Assembly: GCA_946481105.1 (NCBI GenBank)
Contig: CAMLMM010000063.1
Span: 1-12,184 of the forward strand
Length of the DNA stretch: 12,184 nucleotides
Source of the DNA: an uncultured Alphaproteobacteria bacterium
Lineage (GTDB): Bacteria; Pseudomonadota; Alphaproteobacteria; Micavibrionales; Micavibrionaceae
Direction of reading: 5' to 3'
The notes beneath the pieces were generated by a model. The model had not been told where the DNA came from and ran no database searches. It saw only the letters and a list, made by a program, of their open reading frames with translations. Shown here piece by piece: positions 1 to 7,778 of the stretch; position 1 is the first letter of the stretch; each line of letters opens with the position of its first letter. The position numbers and the translations under genes are program-made.

Positions 1-37
1 GATAAATTATCAACTTTAAACCATGAAAGGTCGAACT

Positions 38-1171
38 ATGAGCACGATTATGGCGACACGCCTTGACGTATCCTCTCACTCCAGTTTTGACGCCCATGAA
101 GATGTGGTGCGTTTTGAGGATAAGTCACTAGGGCTACTAGCCATTATTGCCGTTCATAATACGAACCTGGGGCCGTCGTTGGGTGGATGCCGCATTTATC
201 CCTATGCCAGCGAGGATGACGCGATTTATGACGTACTGCGCCTGTCGAAAGGCATGACCTATAAATCATCGCTCGCGGGACTGCCGCTGGGCGGTGGCAA
301 GTCGGTCATCATCGGCAATCCGCGTACGATCAAATCACCGGAGTTCATGCAGCGTTTCGGTGAAGCCGTGAACAGCCTGAACGGCAAATATATTGCCGCC
401 GAAGATGTCGGATCGACCGAGCATGATATGATCGAGATCGCCAAGACCACATCCTATGTCGCCGGACTGCCGCCAACGGAAAAAGTATCGGTTGCGGGTA
501 ACCCGTCACCAATTACCGCCTATGGTGTGTATTGCGGCATCAAGGCATCGGTTGATTATCTGTATGGCAGTGCCGAACTGAAAGGCCGCAGCATCGCCAT
601 TCAGGGACTGGGATCAGTCGGATATGCGTTGGCGCAATATCTGGTGAAAGACGGCGCGACTATCGTCGTGGCGGATGTGCATGATGAAGCGCTGAAACGC
701 GCGCAGGCCGAATTCGGCAATGCGGTACGTATCGGCGACGCAAAAACCATTCATGCCGAAGATGTCGATGTGTTCGCGCCATGCGCGCTGGGGGCCGGTC
801 TGAATGATACGACCATTCCGGCGATCAAGGCGAAGATTATCGGCGGTGCGGCGAATAACCAGCTGGCCGAGGCACGTCACGATATGATGTTGAAGGAACG
901 CGGCATATTATATGCGCCAGATTACGCCATCAATTCGGGCGGGATCACGAGCGTCGGGTATGAGTATTTCTCACGCACCGAACGCAATCCGTATCCGTAT
1001 GACCTGACACGCGACACGATGATGGAGCATGTGTCACGCATTGGTGCGACGCTGAAACATGTGTACACACTGGCTGAAAATAAAGGCATCGGTACAGGCG
1101 AAGCGGCGAACCAACTGGCGGAAGAAAATTTCCGTTCTACGGTGCCAACAAACGCGACCACTGCCGCGTGA
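38..1171 (+). CDS. Leu/Phe/Val-type amino acid dehydrogenase (Glu/Leu/Phe/Val dehydrogenase family)
   Basis: NAD-dependent oxidative deaminase of a branched-chain or aromatic amino acid, most likely leucine dehydrogenase, giving the 2-oxo acid, ammonia and NADH in the cytosol. The 377-residue protein is close to the usual 350-370 of the leucine dehydrogenase group. The N-terminal catalytic half carries KGMTYKSSLAGLPLGGGK (about residues 71-88), with the substrate-binding Lys in MTYK and the catalytic Lys in GGGK, followed by YIAAEDVGST (118-127). The C-terminal Rossmann half has IQGLGSVG (188-195) and GGAANNQL (269-276). I chose ATG 38 over the in-frame ATG 23 because AAAGG at 26-30 sits 7 bases before it, while nothing useful precedes ATG 23. 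Its 3' end overlaps the convergent yjbH gene by 35 bases. Substrate choice between Leu, Val and Phe cannot be read from the sequence; the family call is secure. Confidence 0.93.
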   Translation: MSTIMATRLDVSSHSSFDAHEDVVRFEDKSLGLLAIIAVHNTNLGPSLGGCRIYPYASEDDAIYDVLRLSKGMTYKSSLAGLPLGGGKSVIIGNPRTIKSPEFMQRFGEAVNSLNGKYIAAEDVGSTEHDMIEIAKTTSYVAGLPPTEKVSVAGNPSPITAYGVYCGIKASVDYLYGSAELKGRSIAIQGLGSVGYALAQYLVKDGATIVVADVHDEALKRAQAEFGNAVRIGDAKTIHAEDVDVFAPCALGAGLNDTTIPAIKAKIIGGAANNQLAEARHDMMLKERGILYAPDYAINSGGITSVGYEYFSRTERNPYPYDLTRDTMMEHVSRIGATLKHVYTLAENKGIGTGEAANQLAEENFRSTVPTNATTAA

Positions 1172-3140
1172 TGTGACGGTACGACAATACGTCGGTTTCA
1201 TTATATAATTTGTGTGGAATATCCAGGCGCTGGGCTGTATTGCGGCCCAGCGCCTGCGCATTAAAGCTGGCCTTGCTGCCATCCGACACAAAGGGCAGGC
1301 TGCCGAGCGGCAGGGTGAGTGACATGCCCGTGAAAGTATACGTCGTATCGCCATAAATAATATCGGCGTCACGGCGGTTGGTGACGGTGGTCGACGCCGA
1401 AATTTTCACACCGTTGTCGAATGTCTGAGTCAGGTCGAGACCCGCGCCAATATCGCCCGCCAGATAACGTCCAGCGGAAGCATGGAGAGTCAGGCGGGTA
1501 TCCGGAATCTCGTAATAGCCATTTAGATGGCTGGTTATGATATGGTCGCCGTTAAAATTGAGCGCGAAAATAGAATAGGGATCACGTTTGAGCGCCAGCG
1601 CCGTTTCAAGGCCAAGCGCCCAGTTCTTGCCGAAAGGCCGGTAGAGGATTTCACCGCCGGCCCCGCCATACATTTCTTCCAGATAGCCGATATGTCCGGC
1701 CACATGCAGGTCGTTGCGCAGCGTCGCGAAACCGGCGAAATAACTGCGTTCCAATACGAAACGGTTTTCGGTGAAAACATCCACATCGCCACGCACCGGA
1801 TAGTAAGACAGGCTGCGGTAATTGCGTATCTGGCGCAGATTGTCTTTCAGGTTGATACGCACCGCCGTTTCGCCCAGAAAATGTTCGCCATAGCTTTCGG
1901 TATAGGAAGGGATAAGAGCGGCACGGTACAGCACACCGGAATCTTCTTCGGTCAGTGAGAGGTCGTTACGCCACTCAATTGTGAAATTACTGAAGCCCTT
2001 ATAGGACGGTTTGACGCCGCCTTTGAACAGGTCATGTCCCAGTGCGGCATGGTGCCAGATTTCTTCGGCGCTGCCTTGATGGCGCAGAAGCGAGTGTTCC
2101 AGATCGCGGCGGTCGATAATCAGGTCGGGCCCCTGCAAACCCAAATGGCGCAATTGCACGCCCAGTCGTTCCGGGATAGGGCCGACGTAATTCGCGAGGG
2201 TACGCAGGGCATGTCCGGCTTGTTCGGGGGACGGGTAGAGGTTGTTGACATCCAGCGCGGCAAAAGCGGTGTTGCCTGAAATCTGCGATGTGCCCAGGCC
2301 GAGGGACTTGACGGCGCGAAAATCATAGGCGCGTTTGGCACGGTCGGGAATAAGGTTCACGGGTGGTTTGGTTTCAGCCATACGCGGCGACCAATTGATG
2401 AGGTCGGGCGTAAAACTTAGCTGTGCCATTACACCCTGATTGGACGACGCGATGCCCGCATCCAGCCAGGTGAACGGTTTATATGACAGGCCGACCGACC
2501 ATGGCAGCAGATGTTTATCATCGGCGTGCCAGCTGTCGCTGCTCCAATCCGCCTTGAGGGCAAGTTCAGGTGTCAAGTTGTATTGGATGCCGCCAAACAC
2601 GCCCATATCTCCCTGAAACCAGTCGAGCGCATTGGCTTTATTGAATAACACGGGGTTGGGGAGTGTCTGTAAAGTGCCCATGCGGCCCCAGCCGAACCCG
2701 CCAGTGATATCCCAGTTATGGATATGTTTTGACATCACCAGATATTGCGCGGCCATGATGTTGTCATCGAGGGCAGATTGCAATCCGACACTGATTTCCG
2801 GCCGCCAGCGTCGTTCATTGAATAAGCGGAGTTTGGCATCGATACCGGGATAGAGCGCGTCTGAATCCGACCAAAAACCGGATGAGCGGGAGGTCTGACG
2901 CAGGCCGAGATATAAGCGGTCGGATATTTGAGAGCTAACTATCGCATGAGTATACGGCCCCTGACGTGAAATAGTTGTGCGCAAGGTTCCAATTCTATCC
3001 ATGCGGGCCGATGGAGTACTATTGAGGCCAAGAGTTCCAAGCATATTGGAAGTTGCCATGGGGGATGGTTCGGCCCGGCAAGGGGCCGAAAAAAACAACA
3101 AAAAGAGATAAAGCGCAACCCCAGCTTTGCGTCGTATCAT
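1137..3140 (-). CDS. yjbH: YjbH-family outer-membrane exopolysaccharide protein
   Basis: Member of the YjbH family of large outer-membrane beta-barrel proteins linked to exopolysaccharide production or export; in enterobacteria the family acts with YjbEFG. From the second Met the 667-residue product begins MIRRKAGVALYLFLLFFSAP, a clear Sec signal with probable cleavage after CRA (residue 23). The mature start has the family-like GTLGLNSTPSARM segment. Next come regions such as AQYLVMSKHIHNWDITGGFGWG, and then many alternating aromatic/polar strands typical of a barrel. The open frame extends 17 codons upstream to ATG 3189-3191. I reject that start because the extra residues precede the signal peptide and a possible promoter overlaps them. 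No strong Shine-Dalgarno is visible at 3140. Partner genes yjbE, F and G are not in the window. The last 35 bases overlap the 3' end of the convergent dehydrogenase. The biochemical function is unproven for this family. Confidence 0.82.
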   Translation of the reverse strand: MIRRKAGVALYLFLLFFSAPCRAEPSPMATSNMLGTLGLNSTPSARMDRIGTLRTTISRQGPYTHAIVSSQISDRLYLGLRQTSRSSGFWSDSDALYPGIDAKLRLFNERRWRPEISVGLQSALDDNIMAAQYLVMSKHIHNWDITGGFGWGRMGTLQTLPNPVLFNKANALDWFQGDMGVFGGIQYNLTPELALKADWSSDSWHADDKHLLPWSVGLSYKPFTWLDAGIASSNQGVMAQLSFTPDLINWSPRMAETKPPVNLIPDRAKRAYDFRAVKSLGLGTSQISGNTAFAALDVNNLYPSPEQAGHALRTLANYVGPIPERLGVQLRHLGLQGPDLIIDRRDLEHSLLRHQGSAEEIWHHAALGHDLFKGGVKPSYKGFSNFTIEWRNDLSLTEEDSGVLYRAALIPSYTESYGEHFLGETAVRINLKDNLRQIRNYRSLSYYPVRGDVDVFTENRFVLERSYFAGFATLRNDLHVAGHIGYLEEMYGGAGGEILYRPFGKNWALGLETALALKRDPYSIFALNFNGDHIITSHLNGYYEIPDTRLTLHASAGRYLAGDIGAGLDLTQTFDNGVKISASTTVTNRRDADIIYGDTTYTFTGMSLTLPLGSLPFVSDGSKASFNAQALGRNTAQRLDIPHKLYNETDVLSYRHITRQWSRLLAP
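1225..1255. repeat. Perfect 11-bp inverted repeat inside the 3' end of yjbH
   Basis: AGGCGCTGGGC (1225-1235) and GCCCAGCGCCT (1245-1255) are exact reverse complements around a 9-base loop, giving a very stable G+C-rich stem. It lies within the yjbH coding region and 54 bases beyond the stop of the convergent dehydrogenase. No T-run follows on either strand, so it is not a canonical intrinsic terminator. It could still end or protect the dehydrogenase transcript. Confidence 0.55.
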
Positions 3141-3173
3141 ATTGTAACCATTTATTTTTTTTGGATTGACGCT

Positions 3174-3202
3174 AATCTGACCTAAATACATGGGTATGTC
3201 AA
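3174..3202 (-). promoter_or_regulatory. Possible promoter for yjbH
   Basis: On the minus strand a perfect TTGACA (3202-3197) is followed after 17 bases by CAGATT (3179-3174), a poor -10 (3 of 6). It lies 34-62 bases before the preferred yjbH start and overlaps the rejected upstream start codon. The -35 is convincing; the -10 is not. Confidence 0.3.
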
Positions 3203-3220
3203 ATTGAATAAATAATTCAC

Positions 3221-3252
3221 CTGATGATTTGTTAAGAATAGTATATTATACT
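3221..3252 (+). promoter_or_regulatory. Possible promoter and 13-bp palindrome before the hybrid kinase
   Basis: A TATTAT -10 (3244-3249) lies 17 bases after CTGATG (3221-3226), a weak -35, and about 27 bases before the kinase start. The -10 lies in AGTATATTATACT (3240-3252), a perfect odd-centred palindrome that could be an operator or only A+T-rich promoter DNA. Confidence 0.28.
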
Positions 3253-3275
3253 CAACTGCAAGATGAATTAGGACG

Positions 3276-5243
3276 ATGGAATTAAACCGAGCAATGGCAT
3301 CTGGTTCGCAACAGCAGCTGTTAATAGACAGCCAAGTGCAAGATATCTTAAATGCCTTGCATACCGTGGTGCTTATCTTTAGTCGCAGTGGCTATCTGAT
3401 CCAGACTAATACCGAGGCTTATCGCATTCTGGGGCAATATGCATTGAATATGAGCGTCGGCGATTTTCAATATCACAGTCTCCTGGAATTTCTTTATGAT
3501 CATGCTTTGGAAGATCAGGAGGACCAAGAATATTCTTTCAGGTCCTCTTCTCATGATAGGGGACAAATTTTTCATGAGTGTATATCCCTTGAAAATGGGT
3601 TGTGTTATCAGGCCCGGATCATGAGTGGTGATCAGGGGCGAATTATTGCCGAACTGACTGATATTACCGAAATCATGAGGCAGACCGGCCGCCTTCAGGA
3701 TTTATCCAAAGAAAACCATATTTTGATGGAGGCGGTTCAATCATCCAGCAAAGGCATATTAATTGCAGATGCAAGTGCCAAGGACAAAACTATTCTTTTT
3801 GTGAATAATACATTGTCCAGCCTGCTGGACACATCGTCATCACGCTGGGTGAATTGCAGTCTTTTTGATTTTTTAGAAACAGAGTTTTCTGAAAGCTATT
3901 CCGACCTTGCCCGCATTGTCAGTGGCAATGGAAAGGGCAATGCCTGGAAGGCATATGCGGATGAAAAGGGGCAGGCGGTCTGGCTTGAGATAAGGGTCTT
4001 TACCGGGGCCGCGCAATCAATTGATGGTAAGGCCATATCTGGCGGTCAGTATATTACCTGTTTCATATCGGATCAGACGCAGGCAAAATTGCAGGAAGAC
4101 CGGTTGCGTCAGACGCAGAAACTTGAGGCGATTGGTCAGCTAGCCGGCGGTGTGGCGCATGATTTCAATAACATCCTTTCGATTATAGATGGATTTGCGC
4201 GGCTGGCCGAAGCGGCCTTGAAACGTAAGGAAAATATAAATCAGGAACTGAAAAAAATCCGGCAAGCCGTTCAGCGCGGCATCGGCATCACGCGGCAATT
4301 GCTGATGTTTGGCAAGCATAATGTATCGGAAGCCAAAGTGGTGGATGTTTCCCAGCTGATTGAAGATATCCGAACTTTGCTAGTCCCTTTGCTGGGCATT
4401 GAGGTAAAGCTGACAATTCAGAAAGAGAGTGCGCCGCTGTATATTTCCGGCACGCAGGACGCTTTGACGCAGATAATTATGAATCTGGTCTTAAACGCCC
4501 GTGATGCCATGGATAATAAAGGCACGATCGACATCAGGATTCACCGGGAGATACGTGAAGGGCATCAATATGTGGTTATTCATGTTGCCGATTCAGGAAG
4601 CGGCATGACGCCCGAGATCATACAGAAAATTTTTGATCCGTTCTTTACCACCAAGGAGCAGGGAAAGGGAACGGGATTAGGACTTACGCTGGTCTATGGT
4701 CTGGTCAAGCAAATGAAAGGTGAGATTATTGTTGAGTCGGAACCTGGGGAAGGGGCCGAATTTACAATTTCTTTTCCTTTGGCCGAATCCAGCACTCAGC
4801 AACAAAATATAAAAGTTTCAGATCGGGTCAGCCGGCTGGCAGGTAAGACGGTACTGCTGGTTGAGGATGAGCGCGATATTCTGGAGATCATGTCTCAAAC
4901 GCTGATGGATATGGGGATGAATGTTCTTGCGGCAGCAGATGGCATAGAGGCGCTAGAGATGCAGGACAATTATGAAGGTCAGATTGATGTTCTGTTAACC
5001 GATATGGTCATGCCGCGTCTGGGAGGGGCCAGGCTGGCCAGCCTGATGCATGAAATACGGCCAGAAACCGCCATTATTTTCAGCAGTGGCTATCCGGTGC
5101 GTGGGGAAATTTCCGGCGTAGAAGTGCCAGAAAATGCCATATTTCTGGCAAAGCCATTACAGATTGAAGACCTTCAGTTGCATCTGGAAGAGATTTTCAG
5201 CGGAGAAAAAGTAATGTCGGGGGCGGCGATTTGGAAAACATGA
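3276..5243 (+). CDS. Soluble PAS-PAS hybrid sensor histidine kinase with C-terminal receiver
   Basis: Hybrid histidine kinase that should autophosphorylate on His and pass phosphate to its own receiver and onward. Domains by residue: a PAS-like segment at about 20-130, a second PAS-like segment at about 148-270, a HisKA dimerisation helix with [11 protein letters not shown] (phospho-acceptor His295), and a HATPase with the N box NLVLNARD (403-410), DSGSGM (439-444), FDPFFTTK (453-460) and GKGTGLGL (463-470). The receiver starts at about 524, with E530-D531, phospho-acceptor Asp576 in [12 protein letters not shown] (603-606) and Lys626 in AKP. All catalytic residues are present. No transmembrane segment or signal peptide is seen, so it should sense a cytosolic cue. 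The start is uncertain: AGGA is only 2 bases before ATG 3276, and ATG 3294 is an alternative. It overlaps the next receiver gene by ATGA. The architecture recalls CckA-type kinases, but the membrane segments are lacking and I do not call it cckA. Confidence 0.92.
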   Translation: MELNRAMASGSQQQLLIDSQVQDILNALHTVVLIFSRSGYLIQTNTEAYRILGQYALNMSVGDFQYHSLLEFLYDHALEDQEDQEYSFRSSSHDRGQIFHECISLENGLCYQARIMSGDQGRIIAELTDITEIMRQTGRLQDLSKENHILMEAVQSSSKGILIADASAKDKTILFVNNTLSSLLDTSSSRWVNCSLFDFLETEFSESYSDLARIVSGNGKGNAWKAYADEKGQAVWLEIRVFTGAAQSIDGKAISGGQYITCFISDQTQAKLQEDRLRQTQKLEAIGQLAGGVAHDFNNILSIIDGFARLAEAALKRKENINQELKKIRQAVQRGIGITRQLLMFGKHNVSEAKVVDVSQLIEDIRTLLVPLLGIEVKLTIQKESAPLYISGTQDALTQIIMNLVLNARDAMDNKGTIDIRIHREIREGHQYVVIHVADSGSGMTPEIIQKIFDPFFTTKEQGKGTGLGLTLVYGLVKQMKGEIIVESEPGEGAEFTISFPLAESSTQQQNIKVSDRVSRLAGKTVLLVEDERDILEIMSQTLMDMGMNVLAAADGIEALEMQDNYEGQIDVLLTDMVMPRLGGARLASLMHEIRPETAIIFSSGYPVRGEISGVEVPENAIFLAKPLQIEDLQLHLEEIFSGEKVMSGAAIWKT

Positions 5244-5680
5244 GAACGAAAGATAATAAAAGCTACGTTGAAGATACTTTATCGGATATGCGGGTGCTTG
5301 TGGTCGAGGATCAAAGCGATGCGCGTGCCCTGTTGCGCGGTATGTTGATGAATTTCGGCATCACGCAGATTTTTGAGGCCGCCGATGGAAAAGAGGCGCT
5401 CGTATTCACGGACACTGCGCTGGAGATGATCGATCTGGTAATTTGCGACTGGAATATGCCACGGTTAAGTGGCATAGAACTGTTGAGACAGATGCGGTCC
5501 GTGTCGCCGGATATGCCGTTTCTGATGCTGACCGGGCGGGGAGATATCGAGTCGGTTGCGGCGGCTAAATCCAGCGGCGTTACAGCCTATATATGCAAGC
5601 CCTTCTCCCCGGCTGGCCTGGAGGCGAAACTCCGTGTTATTCAAGCGAAAATAAGGAAGGAAGAAAAAAGCCCTTATTAG
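5240..5680 (+). CDS. Single-domain CheY-like response regulator
   Basis: Stand-alone receiver of 146 residues with no output domain, the probable phosphate acceptor of the preceding hybrid kinase. All receiver landmarks are present: VVEDQ with the acidic pair at residues 23-24, phospho-acceptor Asp70 in VICDWNMP, Thr98 in MLTGRGD and Lys120 in CKPFSP. The start is ATG 5240, which overlaps the kinase stop as ATGA with GGA just upstream, implying translational coupling. A TTG at 5231 would add three residues. The role is inferred as either a phospho-shuttle or a CheY-like protein that binds a target directly; the nearby flagellar genes make a motility target possible but not shown. Its stop codon overlaps the stop of the convergent flhG by 3 bases, leaving no intergenic space for a terminator. 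Confidence 0.9.
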   Translation: MRTKDNKSYVEDTLSDMRVLVVEDQSDARALLRGMLMNFGITQIFEAADGKEALVFTDTALEMIDLVICDWNMPRLSGIELLRQMRSVSPDMPFLMLTGRGDIESVAAAKSSGVTAYICKPFSPAGLEAKLRVIQAKIRKEEKSPY

Positions 5681-6528
5681 CCACGCGCAGCTTTCGCCAT
5701 GGCGCGGGCTTCTTCCTGCATCTCAGCATAGACATATTTCGCAATCTTTTCCAGGTCGCCAGCCGCGTCGCAATTCGGCGAACGGGTCAGCAGCGGCGTC
5801 TGGTGGCGGATGGTTTCCTTTACTTTCGGATCCTGGCGCACCATGCCGGCTAAGGGCGGCGACAGACGCAGGAAATTCTCACAGGCTTTCAACAATGTCT
5901 TGTATGTTTTTTCACCTTCGGTGGTGCTGGATGCCATATTGACCACGATAGATACGTTTTTGGACATGCCTGCGGCGGCACCCAGTTTGATAAACGCATA
6001 AGCATCGGTCAAAGAGGTTGGTTCGTCGGTTGAAACCAGCAGCGTGCGTGTCGCAGCAGCAGAGAACATGCGGACGGTGCGGTCAACGCCAGCACCCAGG
6101 TCGATGATCACGGCGTCATACGCATCAGAGAGTTCAATCAACTGGTCGCGCAGCATCGCGAGGCGCTGGCTTGGCAGAGCGGACAAGGAGGCCTGACCGG
6201 AACGGCCGGCAACAATATCAAAACCACCATCTTCGTAGCGTTGGACAACCTTGTCGAGCGACAGGCGGCCACGGATAACGTCATTCAGGTCGCGCTTCGG
6301 CATCAGGCCAAGCTGCACGTCCACGTTGGCAAGGCCCAGATCGCCGTCAAACAGCAGGACATTCTTACCCATGCGTGTCAGCGCGTGGGCGAGTGAGATG
6401 GAGAAAAACGTCTTCCCCACGCCACCTTTTCCGGAAGCGACAGCGAGAATATTCTTGCCCCGGGGGAAAGATGCGGAAGGAGGAATATCCTGCGAAAGGT
6501 CGTGTACCGTTTTTGTATCTGCTGCCAT
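5677..6528 (-). CDS. flhG: FlhG/FleN (MinD-like) flagellar-number ATPase
   Basis: ParA/MinD-superfamily ATPase that normally works with FlhF to set flagellar number and position at the cell pole. Visible motifs, numbered from the preferred start, are the deviant Walker A SGKGGVGKT (Lys34 and Lys39), the Walker A' segment FDGDLGLANVD, a Walker B-like IIDLGAGVDR, and the STDEPTSLTDAYAFIK segment typical of FlhG rather than of ParA or MinD. The product has 283 residues, normal for the family. I see no N-terminal DQAxxLR FlhF-activating motif. ATG 6528 is preferred because AGGA lies 8 bases upstream, while ATG 6537 has AGG directly against it, although 6537 would make an ATGA overlap with flhF. 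It lies directly downstream of flhF in one operon. The C-terminal membrane-targeting helix of MinD is not obvious, although the last residues are basic and Ala-rich. Confidence 0.88.
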   Translation of the reverse strand: MAADTKTVHDLSQDIPPSASFPRGKNILAVASGKGGVGKTFFSISLAHALTRMGKNVLLFDGDLGLANVDVQLGLMPKRDLNDVIRGRLSLDKVVQRYEDGGFDIVAGRSGQASLSALPSQRLAMLRDQLIELSDAYDAVIIDLGAGVDRTVRMFSAAATRTLLVSTDEPTSLTDAYAFIKLGAAAGMSKNVSIVVNMASSTTEGEKTYKTLLKACENFLRLSPPLAGMVRQDPKVKETIRHQTPLLTRSPNCDAAGDLEKIAKYVYAEMQEEARAMAKAARG

Positions 6529-6533
6529 GATCG

Positions 6534-7619
6534 TCATCCTGTCGATTTTTTGCGTGTTGATTGCTGTTGGTTATGGGTAGATTTGTTTTTATTTTCGAGT
6601 GTGTTCTGCGGAAAAAAATATCCCGTCAGGTTACGCGGTGTAAGTGCATTCAGGCCATCCGCGACTTTCGCGCTGGAACAGCCGTCGGCGAAGGCAAGCC
6701 CGCCATGTTGTGCAGCCGCCAGAAGTCCGCCGAGACGGCGGGCGATATCAAGGCGTGACGGCACGAAACGGCGCACCCCCATCGCGGAAAAAACGCGGGC
6801 CATCTCGCCTGATTCAGTGGCATCGCCGGCTGCCGGTAAAACCAGCACAGGTTCAATATCACCTGCCGCTGCCAGTTTCGCGAGCGATTTCATATCGGCG
6901 GTACTGAAGGGGTTAAAACCGGGTGTATCGATCAGCACTTGTTCATGCGGGCCGAGTGATTTGAGGATGGCGCCAAGTTCGTCAGATGTCTTGGCAGTTT
7001 TCAGATCGATCTTCAGCAGCTTGGTGAAGGCCTGCAATTGTTCCACCCCGCCTGCGCGGACTGAGTCAGTGGTAATGACGGCAACTTTCAGGCCGTTCAT
7101 GACGCCGCGTGCGGCAAGCTTGGCTGTGACGAGGGTTTTACCGGCACCGGGAGGGCCGACAAACATGATGGCTTTTTTATAGGCACCTGTCGGCAGCGGA
7201 GTAAACGTAAAGAGGGTATCGAGAGCACCGATAAACGCCACGGTCGGTTCGTCGAGGTCCATCAATCCGGCGCAATTGACTACCTGGTCAAGAATATCTT
7301 CGGGGGCGTTGTGGCGGAGCAGGGCGTCCATGATGGCTTCGGTCAACGATGAATCTTGCTCCTGCTCATCATCATATTGAAGCCAGTCATCGTCTTCAGC
7401 CGCGAGGCCGCTCTGTCCCAGTTCAAAAGCCGGACCAGAATCGCGCGACCGCGCCATGGTTGCAGCGCGGGACGGGTCTTCGATCGCCGCAGTCACGCGC
7501 ACGGCCTTGCCGCCATTCTCTTCGCGAGTTGCAACGATAATTGCATCCTCGCCAAGGCTTTCGCGCACCATCTGCATAGCTTCGGTCATTGTTTTTGCAT
7601 AAAACGACTTGAGTCGCAT
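6534..7619 (-). CDS. flhF: FlhF, SRP-type GTPase for polar flagellum placement
   Basis: SRP-family GTPase that marks the pole for flagellar assembly. The 361-residue protein starts with the typical FlhF opening MRLKSFYAKTMTEAM and SLGEDAIIVATRE. A variable acidic linker follows (about 50-90), then the NG domain: P-loop GPPGAGKT (155-162), TTDSVRAGGVEQLQAF (183-198, the I-box region) and DTPG (231-234). The guanine-specificity motif, usually TKLD, reads SRLD (288-291), and the usual DTAGR reads DTPGF, so this is a diverged FlhF. The frame is open 22 codons further upstream to 7685, but that extension is unlike FlhF and covers a likely promoter, so ATG 7619 is chosen. No clear Shine-Dalgarno precedes it. 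The stop lies 5 bases before the preferred flhG start. A CtrA-type box about 100 bases upstream suggests cell-cycle control. Confidence 0.9.
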   Translation of the reverse strand: MRLKSFYAKTMTEAMQMVRESLGEDAIIVATREENGGKAVRVTAAIEDPSRAATMARSRDSGPAFELGQSGLAAEDDDWLQYDDEQEQDSSLTEAIMDALLRHNAPEDILDQVVNCAGLMDLDEPTVAFIGALDTLFTFTPLPTGAYKKAIMFVGPPGAGKTLVTAKLAARGVMNGLKVAVITTDSVRAGGVEQLQAFTKLLKIDLKTAKTSDELGAILKSLGPHEQVLIDTPGFNPFSTADMKSLAKLAAAGDIEPVLVLPAAGDATESGEMARVFSAMGVRRFVPSRLDIARRLGGLLAAAQHGGLAFADGCSSAKVADGLNALTPRNLTGYFFPQNTLENKNKSTHNQQQSTRKKSTG

Positions 7620-7650
7620 TGAGGGAACAATCCAGAACTGATTCGAGTTC

Positions 7651-7679
7651 AGTATAGTCAAGACATGAGTCTCTGACCA
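7651..7679 (-). promoter_or_regulatory. Probable sigma-70-type promoter of flhF
   Basis: On the minus strand TGGTCA (7679-7674, 4 of 6 matches) and TATACT (7656-7651, 5 of 6) are separated by exactly 17 bases. Transcription would start near 7644, giving a leader of about 25 bases before flhF ATG 7619. The element lies inside the rejected upstream extension of the flhF frame. Confidence 0.5.
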
Positions 7680-7720
7680 GCACAATGTACAAGGGTATCC
7701 CTCATTCGACCATAAAATCG

Positions 7721-7735
7721 TTAATCAATCGTTAA
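7721..7735. promoter_or_regulatory. CtrA-type binding box TTAA-N7-TTAA
   Basis: TTAATCAATCGTTAA is a perfect full CtrA consensus, with a C after the second half-site at 7736. It sits in the 7686-7778 gap, about 100 bases upstream of flhF. On the minus strand it overlaps the spacer after a perfect TTGACA (7745-7740), a common arrangement for CtrA-activated promoters. CtrA control of flagellar genes is well known in alphaproteobacteria; binding here is inferred. Confidence 0.6.
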
Positions 7736-7778
7736 CGCGTGTCAAAGCTGCAACAGTGGGGAAATCGATAAGCGGATT

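Noticed and set aside
1527..1958. 143-codon plus-strand frame inside yjbH
   Set aside because: Shadow of the yjbH coding frame without ribosome site or recognisable domains.
3276..5243. Identification of the hybrid kinase as CckA
   Set aside because: The kinase core and receiver fit, but the N-terminal transmembrane segments of CckA are absent and the first 270 residues are soluble PAS-like sequence.
5655..5700. Intrinsic terminator for flhG, from the T-run read on the minus strand after its stop
   Set aside because: The T6 run is real, but the only upstream stem is about 5-6 bp with a large loop, too weak to call.
6502..7182. 226-codon plus-strand frame opposite flhF
   Set aside because: Low-complexity Ser/Pro/Arg-rich antisense translation of flhF codons; flhF is clearly the real gene.
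7620..7685. 22-codon N-terminal extension of FlhF from ATG 7685
   Set aside because: The residues do not resemble FlhF, the protein family starts at MRLKSFYAK, and a good -35/-10 pair occupies the extension.
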